Origin: Tenrec ecaudatus
Lineage: Eukaryota > Chordata > Mammalia > Afrosoricida > Tenrecidae
Reading direction: 5' to 3'
DNA: 64,000 bases
NCBI RefSeq assembly: GCF_050624435.1
Contig: NC_134537.1
Location: 125,340,086-125,404,085, forward strand
Shown here: positions 22,359 to 33,854 of the stretch, piece after piece
How positions within the stretch are numbered: the stretch's first letter is position 1
Layout of the letters: the number at the start of each line of letters is the position of its first letter
Position numbers and translations under genes: made by a program
The notes under the pieces: model-generated
Told to the model about the DNA's origin: nothing
The model's database searches: none
Seen by the model: the letters and a program-made list of their open reading frames with translations, nothing else

Positions 22359-22963
22359 GGGTAAAACTACCCTGCATTTCCTTGTGGGAAGCAGTCCCTT
22401 TCCCACTGCAGTTCATGTGCTTCTGGGCAGGTTTCATCTTCTATCCCAAAGTGGAGCACGTAGCCCAGGCCTGGTTGATTGGAGCCCTGGATTCCCTTAA
22501 CCACAGCGATTTGTGTGTGGGGTGAGCATGGGACTCAATTAAGTCCACGCAGATTATGTCCTGAAGCTGACATAGCAGCCACCGTGGGGTGCTCTGCTCT
22601 TGTTGCCATCGGATCTGTCGCTGAGGTTCCGGAGCTGTGGGAGCCACGTTGCCACCACGAGTGGAAATGATTTTTCAGAACAGATGGAGAGAGAGAAGCC
22701 AAGTCCTGGTGAGACTGCTTGAGCCACAGAACTGCTCAACCCAGGCTCCTAGGATCTAGTTTGTAACATTGTCTGGCTGCATTACCAGCCCCCTTGGGGG
22801 ACTGCAAGGTCGGATAGGACATTCCCAGGTCTCTCTTTCCCTGAGAAACCACAACTCCCAATAATTCAACAGGATCAACTCTCCCCAACCCCTAAGCTAA
22901 CAGGGAAGGGTCAATCTATTCTGCACTAATTTTTCATCTTTCTTTTTCCACTTGGACCTTATC
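22359..22963. other. Unassigned sequence
   Basis: 600 bases with no recognised gene. The 22470-22680 part weakly resembles a degenerate AfroSINE but is too diverged to call. Confidence 0.4.
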
Positions 22964-22971
22964 ACCTAGAG

Positions 22972-23288
22972 CAACAATTCTCAACCTGTAGGTCGGGACC
23001 CCTTTGGGGGTCAAATGACTTTCACAGGGGTCGCCTAAGACCATCAGAAAACACAAATATTTCACAATATATAATTACATATTGTTTTGTGATTAATCAC
23101 TATGCTTTATGTTCAGTTTGTAACCATGAAAATACATCCTGCATGTCGAATATTTGCATGACGATTCATAACAGTAGCAAAGTTATAGTGACGAACTAGC
23201 AACGGAAATAATGTTATGGCTGAGAGGTCACCACCACATGAGGAACTGGATTAAAGGGTCGCGGCATTAGGAAGGCTGAGAACCACTG
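22972..23288 (+). mobile_element. SPIN-type hAT element, near full length
   Basis: A 317-base non-autonomous hAT. It begins CAACAATTCTCAACCTGTAG and ends GGCTGAGAACCACTG, complementary ends of the CAGTGGTTCTCAACC type. Near the left end is GGGACCCCTTTGGGGGTC; near the right, ATGAGGAACTGGATTAAAGG. Between them lies an AT-rich core with TGATTAATCACTATGC. It is flanked by 8-base duplications ACCTAGAG (22964-22971) and ACCTGGAG (23289-23296), one mismatch apart. Eight bases is the hAT rule. No transposase is encoded. Confidence 0.9.
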
Positions 23289-23296
23289 ACCTGGAG

Positions 23297-24415
23297 AATC
23301 TCATTTGAGACTAAGTGACTTGGCTCACACTCCTCAGTCTTACTCCGAGCCTTCTTCTAAGGAGATTCTTCTGGGCCTGCAGAACCCAGCTGCCAACAGA
23401 ATGGCCCCATCCCGCCTCTCCTCACCTCGCTCACCTACCTGACACACTCAAGCCTACTCTTCACATCTTGCTTCCACGGTGTGTCATTCTCCTGGTCTCC
23501 CAGTCAGTCCCTGGATCTAGGCCCTCTGGCCAGTCACAGGTGTTTCTCTTACTTTTCCGTCTCTCCAGGTGCTCCTCCCAGCCTCCAGCCTGCAGGTGGC
23601 AGTCTTGGGAACGCCCGAGGGCCGCAGCTGGTGTTTCCGATGACCCTTTCACCTGGAGATCAACCTCCAGTCCTTTTAAGACTCCACTTTCCTCTGTTGC
23701 TGTTCGTAGTAGGTCACAGTTTGAAAGGGGAAAATGGCCCTGGACGACACGTAGTGATATGGTTCTTGATTGTAAATGCAAGAGTCAGTTATTGTTTAAT
23801 ACGTAGAACCTTGGCTAATTGGTTTTAGAACGGCAGCTTAATCACAACAGAACAGATAACTGAGCCTTCAGCTCATATGGGTGGGGATCATAGATTTGTT
23901 CTGGGGGAATTTGACTTAACCAACCCCGTGCCCCTCCCCCTATGATTCCTTTTAAAGGGTTTCCCCAAATCCACATGTGGGGGAATAAAGAAGGACAAGG
24001 ATGGCTCGACCCTCTGAGTGTCTCCACAGTCCTGTCAATGGGGCTGCCACTGGCCCCTTGAAGGGGATAGTTCTTGGCGAAGGGCGTCCAACACTTTGTA
24101 GTCATTTTTGTATCTCTGATCCCCAAACATGAAGTGTTAGCTTATAATAGCCACCAACAGAGATACAATGTGTCCATACTGTTCTAAACGTACTGGGGGT
24201 GGTAGGCGGCACTGGCCCAGGTTGGGAACCATTGGGGATAGCACCCAGCACTCTGGGTGGGAGGTGGGGAGGGAGGGAGGGTCTTCTCTTTCATGAAGGA
24301 AGGCTCAAGGCTCTTAGAAATATACACTTGGGCAGCCTCTCACGGGGTTCCAACAAAGTCCTGCTTAGGATGATTGTGGTACATGTACGTCTGATCAAAT
24401 GCGTAAGCTAAATAG
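23297..24415. other. Unassigned, repeat-poor sequence
   Basis: No gene recognised. A 163-codon plus frame at 23315-23806 overlaps a 115-codon frame in another phase, and neither has a domain. GGTTGGGAACCATTGGGG at 24221 faintly resembles a hAT terminus. Confidence 0.4.
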
Positions 24416-24419
24416 GCTC

Positions 24420-24740
24420 TCTATAAACATTGGTTAATTAAGTGCCATGCCTTGCTTATTAGGATATGCTCACTGAGACTAGAAATTTCATGTCTTCTGT
24501 CATGAAACGCCTTGGGAGACTTAATACCAGGCCATGTGACAGCTAAACCTGCAGGAACTATTAATTGCTATTGAGAAAAGTCATGAGCGCTTTAATTTGG
24601 ATGCCAGCAACCAAACAGAGCTAAATGCCCTTGACCCTCTGCATTTGTAGAGACTAAGCTGCTGGCTTCAGTCTTACAATGAATTAGCTGGCCCTTTCAT
24701 CTAACACTGGGGTGTGTTCAAGTCAGTGCGCAGTTACTTG
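24420..24740. promoter_or_regulatory. Candidate conserved non-coding element
   Basis: AT-balanced, repeat-free sequence with several homeodomain-like cores (GGTTAATTAAG at 24431, CTATTAATTGC at 24558, GAATTAGC at 24681). The composition resembles developmental enhancers, but conservation cannot be seen from one sequence. Confidence 0.3.
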
Positions 24741-26384
24741 TGTGGGTGGGTGAGAGCCTCGCTTGGGCTTTAAACAGAGAGCCAGGCTAGGTTCAGCACA
24801 GCTAGGCTTTTAAGAAATGTCAAAGTTGACAAATAAGCCAACGTAGGAGACGAGAACCAAGACAGGTGAGCCCAGATCAGAAAGAAATGAGGCTTTCAAA
24901 GTGAGTTCAGAGCCATGAGATGAGGTCTGACAGCAGTAGTCAGGAGCCAGAGCCAGAAGTGACTTTGAGCGAGCACAGCACTTGGAACCGAGTTGGGGCT
25001 GGTGCCGTGTGTTGTATCCTAAGCCTCCCGCTCCTCGAAGCTTCAGTCCCCCTGGAGATGTGATCGCAGTCTTGCTGAGTGCAGGCAAGGTGAGATCCAG
25101 GAGGAGCAACTAGGATCCAAATTCCCATCATTCATACACAGAAGTAGGGGGGTGGCTCTGAGCCACCCCACAGTCTTCTTGCCCTTGGGTACGTCATGAC
25201 TGTTTCATTCTCAGGAGGATCGCTGACGTATGCTGGGTGATAAAACAATACCATGCTTAGTGATTTCTATATAGGAACCTGAGGGGAAAGTTTGAAGTAA
25301 GACTAGAACTATTTAGAGAATTGATGGCACTGTGAGTTTTCAGACAAAAATATAAGCTCCGATTTTTCTCAGGAGTGTTCCTGGGGCTCACCTGTGCTAA
25401 GCTGCATTTCTGCCGAACATCTATCTGGTGACCTGAGTTCACGGTGCATTTGTGGTTTCATTTTTTACTTTCATTTCACTCAACTTTTATCCAAGAGGCA
25501 ATAATATTTGCAAATGGCTCGGACCCATGTAGTCCGACTCTGCTCGAAATATCTGGAGAGATTAAATCCGGTTTGCTCGGAAGTGGCAAGTCCCACTTAA
25601 AATACAAGGTTTGCCTCAAACACAACCCCTTCCATCAACCTATTTGCCCCCAGTCCAAATGGCAATCCCTTTTTAATTAGCCAGGAGTGTTAAATAACAA
25701 GGGAAAGCTGTATTTCCTCCTTGGTCATTCCCAGGTAATCAGGATTTGGATCAGGAAATTTTGACTGTACCTCTTTCCTCCAGTCAGAGTGACGAGACCC
25801 AAGGCGGGATCTCTACTGATTTTTAATGCCTTTGCTAGAGGTCACTCTGGCGGAGAAGTTTCAAAGGCAACCCACACAGCTTTGGAAGATGACACCAATC
25901 TTCTGTGTGATGCCCTGGGCACATTAAAATGCAAGGGTGTGTAATATGTGAATTCTTGGGCAATGATATGTCAGACCAAGCCTGTCACCACACAGGTAGC
26001 AGAGGGTACCAGCCCCCAGGGGACTGTACTGCTCTCTGACCCCTTAAATCGATGGCTCCCGAAGTTCCCCCCCTGAGAGTGTCATCCTGGTGCATGAAAT
26101 CATCAACAGAACGCCTAATGTCTTTGTAGACAAAGGGAAAGGTAGGATGCCCTTAATTCCGTTTGTATTTTTACCACGGGCATCATATTCACCGGCAATC
26201 CTAGCCTACGGCGTTTCTAACAGTTTCCCTAGAATTAAATAGGCTTTGTTTTCAATTTTGTTCTTGCACATACTAGTGATAGGGTCTCGGGATGATTTTG
26301 TCAACTCTGATGCGCACCTTGTAACGTTGGGGGGGAGGGGAAGAGGGTTCCATGGTAGAATTCTTGCCTTCGATGGGGAGACGC
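24741..26384. other. Unassigned, repeat-poor sequence
   Basis: 1.6 kb with no recognised gene or young repeat on either strand. Confidence 0.45.
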
Positions 26385-26540
26385 CCTGCTGCGGAGTCCC
26401 TTGATTCATGATGACCCTCTAGAGGGGTCCTGAGGCTGTGAATCTTCACATTAGCAGAGAGCCCTAGCTTTCCCTTTTGGTCTGAACCACCCAGCATGCT
26501 GTTCTCAGCCAGCGCGGTTAGCCTAGCAGTGCTGTGAGTC
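26385..26540 (-). mobile_element. Diverged AfroSINE-like copy
   Basis: TTGATTCATGATGACCCTCT, then CTGAGGCTGTGAATCTTCAC and AGAGAGCCCTAGCTTTCCC follow the reverse AfroSINE order with many changes. Probably an old copy. Confidence 0.5.
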
Positions 26541-28005
26541 ACTGAGACTATTCAAGGGCAAAAGGAGGAGGAACGGACAGGCGTGGAGAACACCTTCACT
26601 GAGCGGATGTGGGAAGCGGGTGTGGGAGCAAAGGAGCGGGGTTGAGGGCAAAGAAGGGACATTTCGTCCAGCGGTTTCCTCAGAGGGTCCAGCAGACTTA
26701 GGAAAGCCATCCGGGTCCATGGTCACCCTGGAAGGAACTGAGTGGATAGTGTATCCCCGGGAGAAGGCTGCACCTCTAATCATGAGCTTGGTCAAAGGTT
26801 TCACTCTTATAACATGAAAAAATAAAATGCCTACTGAATGTTTAAAAGCCTGGAGTCTCCAAGCCAATACCAATTATTGGAATTGTTTTGAAAGGATTAA
26901 TTGCATGAGGGTTCCAGTTTTCATTTTATGTAAAGAGAGCCTTTGTTTTTTTTCTGTGACAAGCCCGACACCGCAGGCTGGCATCCGAAGGATTACTTAT
27001 ACTAGGAATTCCCTGCAGGGTCCTAACTACCTGGAGCAGGTGTTAAAAGATCATTAAGGACAGAGCCTCTCTTCATTCCCTGGAGCGCCTGGTAATTTGT
27101 GTTTAAAGACCTACACTGGCAGAGTGAATATTTACAGCAAGGTGATATATTATTTACAGGACTCCAGTCACCAAAACATCCATAAATTCACATATAGTTA
27201 ACCTCCTTCTGCTGCTTCCTCCCTTTACTGATTAAGTCCATTCGAGCCCTGGCCTATTACCGGACGTGAAGTTCCCAATGATTTTACCCACAAGCCCTCT
27301 GAAGGAAGGACTGGCCCACCTCTCCTTTACCACAAGGAAGTGGTTCTAGGGGAGGGAGAGGGGACAAGTGTGGAAGGAAAACGAATGACTGGCATGTGGA
27401 CTTCCGAGTTATCTGCAAATTGCAGAGGGGAAACTGAGCCCGAAGGATGAAATCTTTCAGAATGTTACCAGTCATTAAGGATTCCCAGGGGTGAGCGTGT
27501 GTGCGTACGAACAAGGCTAAACTAAAAGGCGCATTCTGCTGTTTGACAATAGGGGAGCTCATTGGCATGGATTGGCGGGTGACTTATTGCTGAAAAATTC
27601 TTCAGCAAACCGGTCATGAGGAGTACCAAACCAAAGGCTTTTCCTGTTTATGGACCTGGGGCTAAAGGGGAAGCAGAGGAATGGAGTCGGAGTTCCATTC
27701 AGAGTCCAGAAAAAAGTCTTTGCATTTCCCTGGATATGGAAACTCTGGTAGAGGCAGCTGATGAAGAGGACTCCCACCTGGAGATACCTGTGCTAGTAAT
27801 GCAGACACGCTGAAGAGCATGGCTGGTCAGGAAGGGCCACGTCCTGGACTGGTTTCCTTCAGAAACTGTAACGCATTCTGTGCACTTGTCTGGTGCGGAA
27901 AGGGCATTTTACCCTATAAGACTTGCCAGGTAAAGTCTAGATCATTCACATGGTTGGGCATGAATGATCAAATACAAGATCTGATGAGGAGCTGATTCTT
28001 CATGG
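26541..28005. promoter_or_regulatory. Repeat-poor block with candidate regulatory sequence
   Basis: No gene recognised. The 26820-27260 part is AT-balanced and carries CCAATTATTGG (26867-26877), GGATTAATTGCATG (26895-26908) and AGATCATTAAGG (27048-27059), a pattern typical of conserved developmental enhancers. This is inference from motif content only. Confidence 0.3.
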
Positions 28006-28010
28006 GCATC

Positions 28011-28576
28011 TGTGTTAGAGTGGGTTCCCTAGAGGAGCAAAGCCAGCAATTCTTAGATATCTAAGAGATAATTTATATTAAGAAATGTCTCACACATTTG
28101 TGGAAGCATGGAAGTCCAGTCCAGCTCCACTCCATAGGTCAGATGGTAACTTGGCGGTTTCTGACTCATAGCTGCAGGGCCTTATAGCTCCTGGTGACTC
28201 AGGGAGCAGGGGACCACGGGTGAAAAGTTGCGAAGCTAAGTCTACAGCTGATGGCTCCTAGTACCAGCGGCAATATGGCAGGAAGTAAACAAACCGAATC
28301 CAGATCTAGACTCAGCATAAGGGAAGCTTTGCCGTGGTGTCTGCCTGAAAAAGAGCAGGTCACACGCCCCGGGGCGACTTTCTTCCAATTGAATCAGGGC
28401 TGTGGCTTAATTAAAGAGGCTGTATTCCACTGCTGCTGGCTGTTCATGGATTTGATTATGTTGTTAGACCCCATCATGACATTGACTGCATTGTGTTAGA
28501 TCACATCACGAGGGAGTGTTGCCAAGCTACTGAGAACCCTGACCCAGCCAGGGCGACACTAAATCGAACTATCATA
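28011..28576 (-). mobile_element. Solo LTR, ERVL/MLT2-like
   Basis: A 566-base element starting TGTGTTAGAGTGGGTTCCCT and ending CGAACTATCATA, flanked by a perfect 5-base duplication GCATC (28006-28010 and 28577-28581). It contains AGAGATAATTTATATTAAG, the complement of the LTR polyadenylation region. No viral genes. Confidence 0.85.
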
Positions 28577-28644
28577 GCATCTTTACTGTGTTCTGGATCG
28601 TAGGGGAGAAAGCATTCACTATTTCACTGATGTTACCCTGACCT

Positions 28645-28882
28645 TTAAAAAAATCATCATATGGGGGGCTCGTACAACTCATCACAATCCGTACATCCAT
28701 CCATTGTGTCAAGCACATTTGTACATTTGTTGCCCTCATCATTCTCAAAACATTTTCTTTCTACTTGAGCCCTTGGTATCAGGTCTTCATTTTCCCCCAT
28801 TCTTCCCTTCCCCCCCTTCCTCACTAACCCTTGATACTTTATAAATTATTATTATTTTTTCATGTCTTGTAGATGCCCTTTA
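28645..28882 (-). mobile_element. Tenrec-type L1, 3' end
   Basis: The plus strand shows the complement of the L1 tail: GGGGGGCTCGTACAACTC, CATTGTGTCAAGCACATTTG, CTACTTGAGCCCTTGGTATC, AACCCTTGATACTTTATAAA. 5' truncated. Confidence 0.9.
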
Positions 28883-28982
28883 TCAAATTTGTTGGCATAA
28901 AATTCTTCACAATATTCCTTTATTATTCTTTTGATATCTATAGATTATCACTAGAGGTCCTATAGACATTCAAAGATTAGTA
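28883..28982 (-). mobile_element. L1-derived fragment
   Basis: AAATTTGTTGGCATAAAA and ATCACTAGAGGTCCTATA look like the complement of an old L1 coding region. Both tracts recur in opposite orientation at 29266-29310. Confidence 0.45.
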
Positions 28983-28984
28983 AG

Positions 28985-29023
28985 ATATATATAAAATTAG
29001 TAAGATATATATATATATATATA
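28985..29023. repeat. (TA)n microsatellite
   Basis: Alternating TA, preceded by a short direct repeat AGTAAGATATATA. Confidence 0.9.
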
Positions 29024-29260
29024 ATTTTAGTTGGGGCTCATATGACTTTTATCACAATCCACCCATTGTGTCAAGCACATTTATACATTAGTTGACATCA
29101 TCATTCTTAAATCATTTTCCTTCTACTTGAGTCCTTGTTATCAGCTCCTCATTTCCCCCGTCCCTTCCTGTCCCTCCCCCTCACGAACTCTTGATCATTT
29201 ATAATTTATTATTTTGTCATGTCTTATACTGTGCGACGTATCCTAATAAGGGAATATTCT
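29024..29260 (-). mobile_element. Tenrec-type L1, 3' end
   Basis: A second tail: TTGGGGCTCATATGACTTTT, CCCATTGTGTCAAGCACATT, CTACTTGAGTCCTTGTTATC, ATTATTTTGTCATGTCTTAT. Same strand as the copy 380 bases upstream. Confidence 0.88.
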
Positions 29261-29444
29261 GAAATGTTTTATGCCAACAAATTGGTTTATAGGATCTCTA
29301 GTGATAGTAGTCACTATTGCCTGTGAGTTTGAAATATTATGGTGGGTTGGGTGTGGCTGTGATGTTGAAGGATATGTCACTGGTATTTCAAACACCAGCA
29401 GGGTGACCCAAAGAGAACAGGTTTAAGCACAGCTTTTTTCTTTT

Positions 29445-29635
29445 GCTTATAAAAGGAGACATATTGAGAAATGGCTTTCACAATTGTAGACATAGGTAAA
29501 TCCAATCCAGTTCAAGTCAGGCTTCTCCTGACTCAAGGAAGCTGACAAACAGGAAACAGGATAACAAAAAGGCAACAGGGTGTACAGGCTGGTGAATGCA
29601 GAGGTAAGTGAATCCAAAGTTGGTCAAATTACTTG
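29445..29635 (-). mobile_element. ERVL/MLT2-like LTR fragment
   Basis: GAGAAATGGCTTTCACAATT, GTAAATCCAATCCAGTTCAA and ACAGGCTGGTGAATGCAGAG follow the order seen in the LTR at 21.4 kb. Both ends are missing. Confidence 0.5.
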
Positions 29636-29706
29636 TACACGTATAATGTCCTTTTCCCAACAGTGATTTAATTTTGATACCACTGGCTAAACTCATGACA
29701 CTATCA

Positions 29707-29892
29707 ATGTATAGTGGTTACACATTTTACTTCTAGCTGCAAGGTTAGCAGGTCAAAGTCATCAGCCAGCTCCATAAGAGAAAGATGAGACTTTCTTCTC
29801 TTGTGAAGATACACAGTCTTGGAAACTCACAGCGGAAGCTCTACCCTAGCCTACAGGGTCACTGTGAGTTAGCATTGACTTGATGGCAGTAG
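29707..29892 (+). mobile_element. AfroSINE
   Basis: Head ATAGTGGTTACACATTTTAC, B-box area TTAGCAGGTCAAAGTC, central AGAGAAAGATGAGAC, tail GTTAGCATTGACTTGATGGC. Confidence 0.88.
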
Positions 29893-30094
29893 AAATGAGG
29901 CCCCAGGGGTGATTGATTCTCCAGCATAAAATGACAGTGATGTCTCTAAGGTGAACCAGAGACATATATAAACCATCGATACATGAATGGATATATGAAT
30001 AGGCTTGTACTTAATTCTAGCCCCAGTCAAAGAACAATTAGCTCTTATGACATGGCTCTCCTTGATGTTAGCCCCCATGAAGAGATCACAAATC

Positions 30095-30872
30095 ATCGGA
30101 GAAGCTGGAGTATATGAAGAATGTGGTATCAGCATTGAAAGAAGGCTTATTAATGACCTGTGATATGCAGATAACACAACCTTATTTTGTTGAAAGTGAT
30201 GACATAAAAATTATGTTGATGAAGATAAAAAATTTTAGCCTTCAGTATTGATTACAACTCAATGCACAGAAGACCAAAATCCTCACTAGATCAATAGGTG
30301 ACATCAGGATAAATTGGAGAAAAGGTTGAAGTTGTCAAGGATTTAATCTTGCTTGAATCCACAATCATTGCTCCTAGAAGCAGCAGTCAAGAGATCAAAT
30401 ACTGCGATGCATCGGGTAAGTCTGCTGCACAAGACCTCTTTAAAGTCTTGAAAAGCAAGGCTGTTACTTTGACGACTAAGGTGTGCCGGGTTCAAGGCAT
30501 GGTATCACTTCATGTGCTTGTGGAAGTTGGACATTGAATAAGGAAGACGAAAGAAAAATCGATCCATTTGAACTATGGTGTTGGTGAAGAATCCTGATAG
30601 TACCACGAACCCCCAAAAGAACAAACTGATCTGTCTTGGAAGAAGTCCAGGTAGCTCCTCAGAGACAAGAATGGAGAGACCTAGACTCCAGTGTTTGGGG
30701 CATGTTGGCAGGAGAGAGCAGTCCTTGGAGAAGGCCGGTCACAAAGGGGAACGATGGATTGACACAGTGGCTGCAACAGTGAGCTCAAACGGAAGAACAG
30801 CTGTGAGGGTGGGGCAGGAGGGGATGGTGTTTTGTTCTGTTTTACACAGAGTCACGAGGAGTTGAAACCGAC
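30095..30872 (+). mobile_element. RTE/BovB-type LINE, 3' part, dead
   Basis: The reverse-transcriptase end and tail. The catalytic box reads TAT GCA GAT AAC (30164-30175), i.e. YADN instead of YADD, and the preceding Arg codon is a TGA stop (30161-30163). Later landmarks include TGTCTTGGAAGAAGTCC and CGATGGATTGACACAGTGGC. Several frameshifts. Not functional. Confidence 0.9.
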
Positions 30873-31455
30873 TGATTTATTAACTTTGCTGATCTTTTCC
30901 AAGAATTACCTTTTTAATTTTGATAATTTTTAATACTATCCATTTGTATTTTCTTAATTCTTTTCTTCCATTTAATTTTTACGTAAAAGCTCATCTTCCC
31001 CCCTAACTTCTTCATTTAGAATCTTCCTTTCTAAAAAATACATTTAAAACTATACAGTTCCCTGAAAATACTGCTTTAGCTCTATCTCATAAATTTGATG
31101 TTGACTTTATAATTTAGTTCCAACTATTTTCTAATATTATGATTTTTCTTCAACCCAAAGATTCTTTAGAAAAATGTTATACATTTCTAAATATTTGAGG
31201 TTTTCCTAGGAAATTTATTAATGCAGATATCAATTACAATTCCATGGTCATATAGAATATAGTCTATGATTTCAGTCCTGTAAAATATATTCACACTTGT
31301 TTTGTGGCTCATCTTATAACTTATCTTGGTTCACATACTGTGTGCTCTGAAGAGTATGTATTTTGCCGTTTTGACTTGTGTTGTTCTATAAATATTGTGA
31401 TATGATTTATTCCATTATTAAATTTAGAATAAATTTAATCAGTCTGCCTTTTAAA

Positions 31456-31799
31456 AATCATTTTATTGGGTCTCATACAACTCTTATCACAATCCATACA
31501 TACATCAATTGTGTAAAGCACACTTATACATTCGTTGCCCTCATCATTCTCAAAATTCGCTTTCTGCTTGGGTTCCTGGAATCAGCTCCTCATTTTCCTT
31601 TTTCCCCTCCTCCTCCATCCCTACTGCCCCCTCCCTCACGAACCCTTAATAATTTATAATTTTATCTTATCTTACACTGCCCGGCGTCTCCCGTCACCCA
31701 CTTTCCTGTTGTCCATCCCTCAGAGAGGAGGTTATATGTAGATCCTTGTGATCGGTTTCCCGTTTCTATGCCCCCTTCCCTCCGGTATCGCCACTCTCA
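31456..31799 (-). mobile_element. Tenrec-type L1, 3' end, nested
   Basis: Starts at ATTTTATTGGGTCTCATACA and runs to CGGTATCGCCACTCTCAC. It is flanked by CTGCCTTTTAAA (31444-31455) and CTGCCTTTTTAAA (31800-31812), a target duplication with one extra T. It lies inside the ancient L1. Confidence 0.88.
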
Positions 31800-31844
31800 C
31801 TGCCTTTTTAAATTAAAAATCTACTTCTTCTATAAATGACTGAG

Positions 31845-32022
31845 AATCAAAACCCAGACTTGCCACCATCAAGGTGACTGTGATCCCATGACCCTAGAGA
31901 GCAAAGAGAACTGCCCCTTTGGGGGGTTGAAGCTGTAGATCTTTACGGGAGCAGAAAGCCTCATCTTTCTCCACGGAGCAGCTGGTCGGGTCAACTACTG
32001 ACCTTGTGCCACCAGGCCTCCA
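31845..32022 (-). mobile_element. AfroSINE
   Basis: Reverse copy: AAAACCCAGACTTGCCACCA, AGCAGAAAGCCTCATCTTTC, GGAGCAGCTGGTCGGGTCAA. Also inside the ancient L1. Confidence 0.9.
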
Positions 32023-32930
32023 ATCAGTTACTGAGAAGGAATGTCAAGTCAAATATCATTATGGAATTATACATTTTTCCTTTAATTCTGTCCATTTTTA
32101 CTTCTTGCATTTTGATTTTATATCTTTCTGGCCTGTTGATCATTACGGAGCATCCTTCTTTGTGCTATTTGTCTTGAAGTGCACTTTATCTTACGGTAAT
32201 ATAGCCACTTCAGCCTTAACCTTTTTTTTTTTCATAGTATATCTTTTTCTAACCATTTGCTTTCAATGGTTTTTCAGTCTGTGTCTCTATAGTTAAGATT
32301 AGTTTCTTATAGATAGCATAAAGCTAGGCCTTATATTCTTCTTTATAAATTTATTCTGACAATTTCTGTCTTTTGATTGTAGCATTTTGGTCATTAACAT
32401 TTAATATAATTACAGCTATAATTAGATTTAGAGCTACCATTTGACTATTTGCTTTCTGTTTATCTCAACTGTTATTTAAATCCTATTTTTATTTTTCCTG
32501 TCTTTAAAAGAATCATTTGAATATCTTTTAGAATTCCAGTTAATTTCAGTATGAGTTATTTTTATCTATATTTCTTCTTATGTTTGTGTGTTTTGTCTAA
32601 GAATTTCAATATACAACAAGAACTTTTCAGATATCAGATTTTTGGTTTCATTTATTACATTTTATATATTATTAAAATACAGATTTAAAAATCAGGTTTC
32701 TCTGGATTCTATTTTCTCAGATTTTCTATTAATTTATTCTGAGTATACTTTTCTCTAGTCTATGAGCATAGTTTTGTAGCTGCTTTAAAATACTTGTCTG
32801 CTCATTTTAGCACCATGCGCATTGAAAATGGTTCAAATTTTCTTGATTTTGGTATGACAAGTAATTTGGGGTTGTATATTGCATGTTGTGAATTGTGGAG
32901 ATGCTGGATTTCGTTACATAGCTTTGGAGA

Positions 32931-33854
32931 ATATTAAGATTGTTGGTATTGTATTATCATGTTAGTAAGCAATTAACTTGCTTGGATTTCACCCGAGAAC
33001 CCTGACTCTGGGGGAGGAACTGAAGTCTCAGTCCTTTCATCCTTCACTGGGCTGCTTCAAATCTGTCCTCCACATGTGTGGTACAGAAGCCCTCCAGAGA
33101 TTGGGCGGATTGATACACAGAAATGAGGTGAACTTCCACCGACTCGCTCCTTTCTACCACTCCTCTTTCTTTATTGTAGCTATGGTTGCCTCAGAATCTG
33201 TCTACTGTATTTGTAGGCCTGACCATTTGTGGAGGATGTTTTGTTGTGGCGGTTGTTATGGCTTTAACAGGGTGTCAGTCATCCTGATTGACCCAGCTGT
33301 CAAGGATATTCTGGATGTGCAATTTTTTGTGCCGAAACCATTGTAGTTATGGGCAGAACGAGAGGGTTGTCATTCTAAATTGTCACCAGTTTGAAAGGTC
33401 CGGAGTATGGCATGCCCTTAGAACTGAAGACGTGGAAACAAGGAAATCGTCCAAAGCCATTGTTCTCTTCCAGCACCTGCCTGCATTTGATTGCTTCCTA
33501 GATTCTTCTGTAGTGTGTCCAGAGAGGGACAAGGAGACCAATGGGAGATTCGTTGGATGTTGCCGGAAGTGACTCTTCCTACAGCCACTCGGATTGCTGA
33601 CAATTCTCTTCCCTATGACCTCGCTAGTCTCTACTAGCTTGACTTCCTCATCATTCTTTCTCTGCACTCCTAACTCCTTCCCTCCTGAGCCACTCTCCAA
33701 GTCTCCAGTCTTATAAACGCTCTCTGTGCCTCTCTTGCGTGCTCTCTGAAGTCCCTACCCCACAAGGCAAGTTCCCTGGGGATCAGAGATAGATTGATGC
33801 CAGTCAACATCGGGAAGCAACTAGTGCCCTCCCTACCAGGCCCCGACTACTCAT
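32931..33854. other. Unassigned sequence
   Basis: No gene recognised. A plus frame of 122 codons (32978-33346) and an overlapping one (33288-33572) show no domain. Possibly ancient DNA-transposon remnants near 33270-33400. Confidence 0.4.

Larger units (their letters stand above)
30873..32930 (-). mobile_element. Ancient L1, coding region, split by younger insertions
   Basis: AT-rich sequence reading as the complement of old L1 ORF2: GCTGATCTTTTCCAAGAATT at the right place, AATACTGCTTTAGC then TCTATCTCATAAATTTGATG, and further on TTAGTTTCTTATAGATAGCA and TTTTGATTGTAGCATTTTGG. It is interrupted by an L1 tail (31456-31799) and an AfroSINE (31845-32022). No open frame of useful length remains. 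The part after 32700 is less certain. Confidence 0.7.

Noticed and set aside
23315..23806. Open frame of 163 codons after the SPIN copy
   Set aside because: Serine/proline-rich from C/T-rich DNA, overlapped by another frame, no domain. The SPIN copy itself encodes no transposase.
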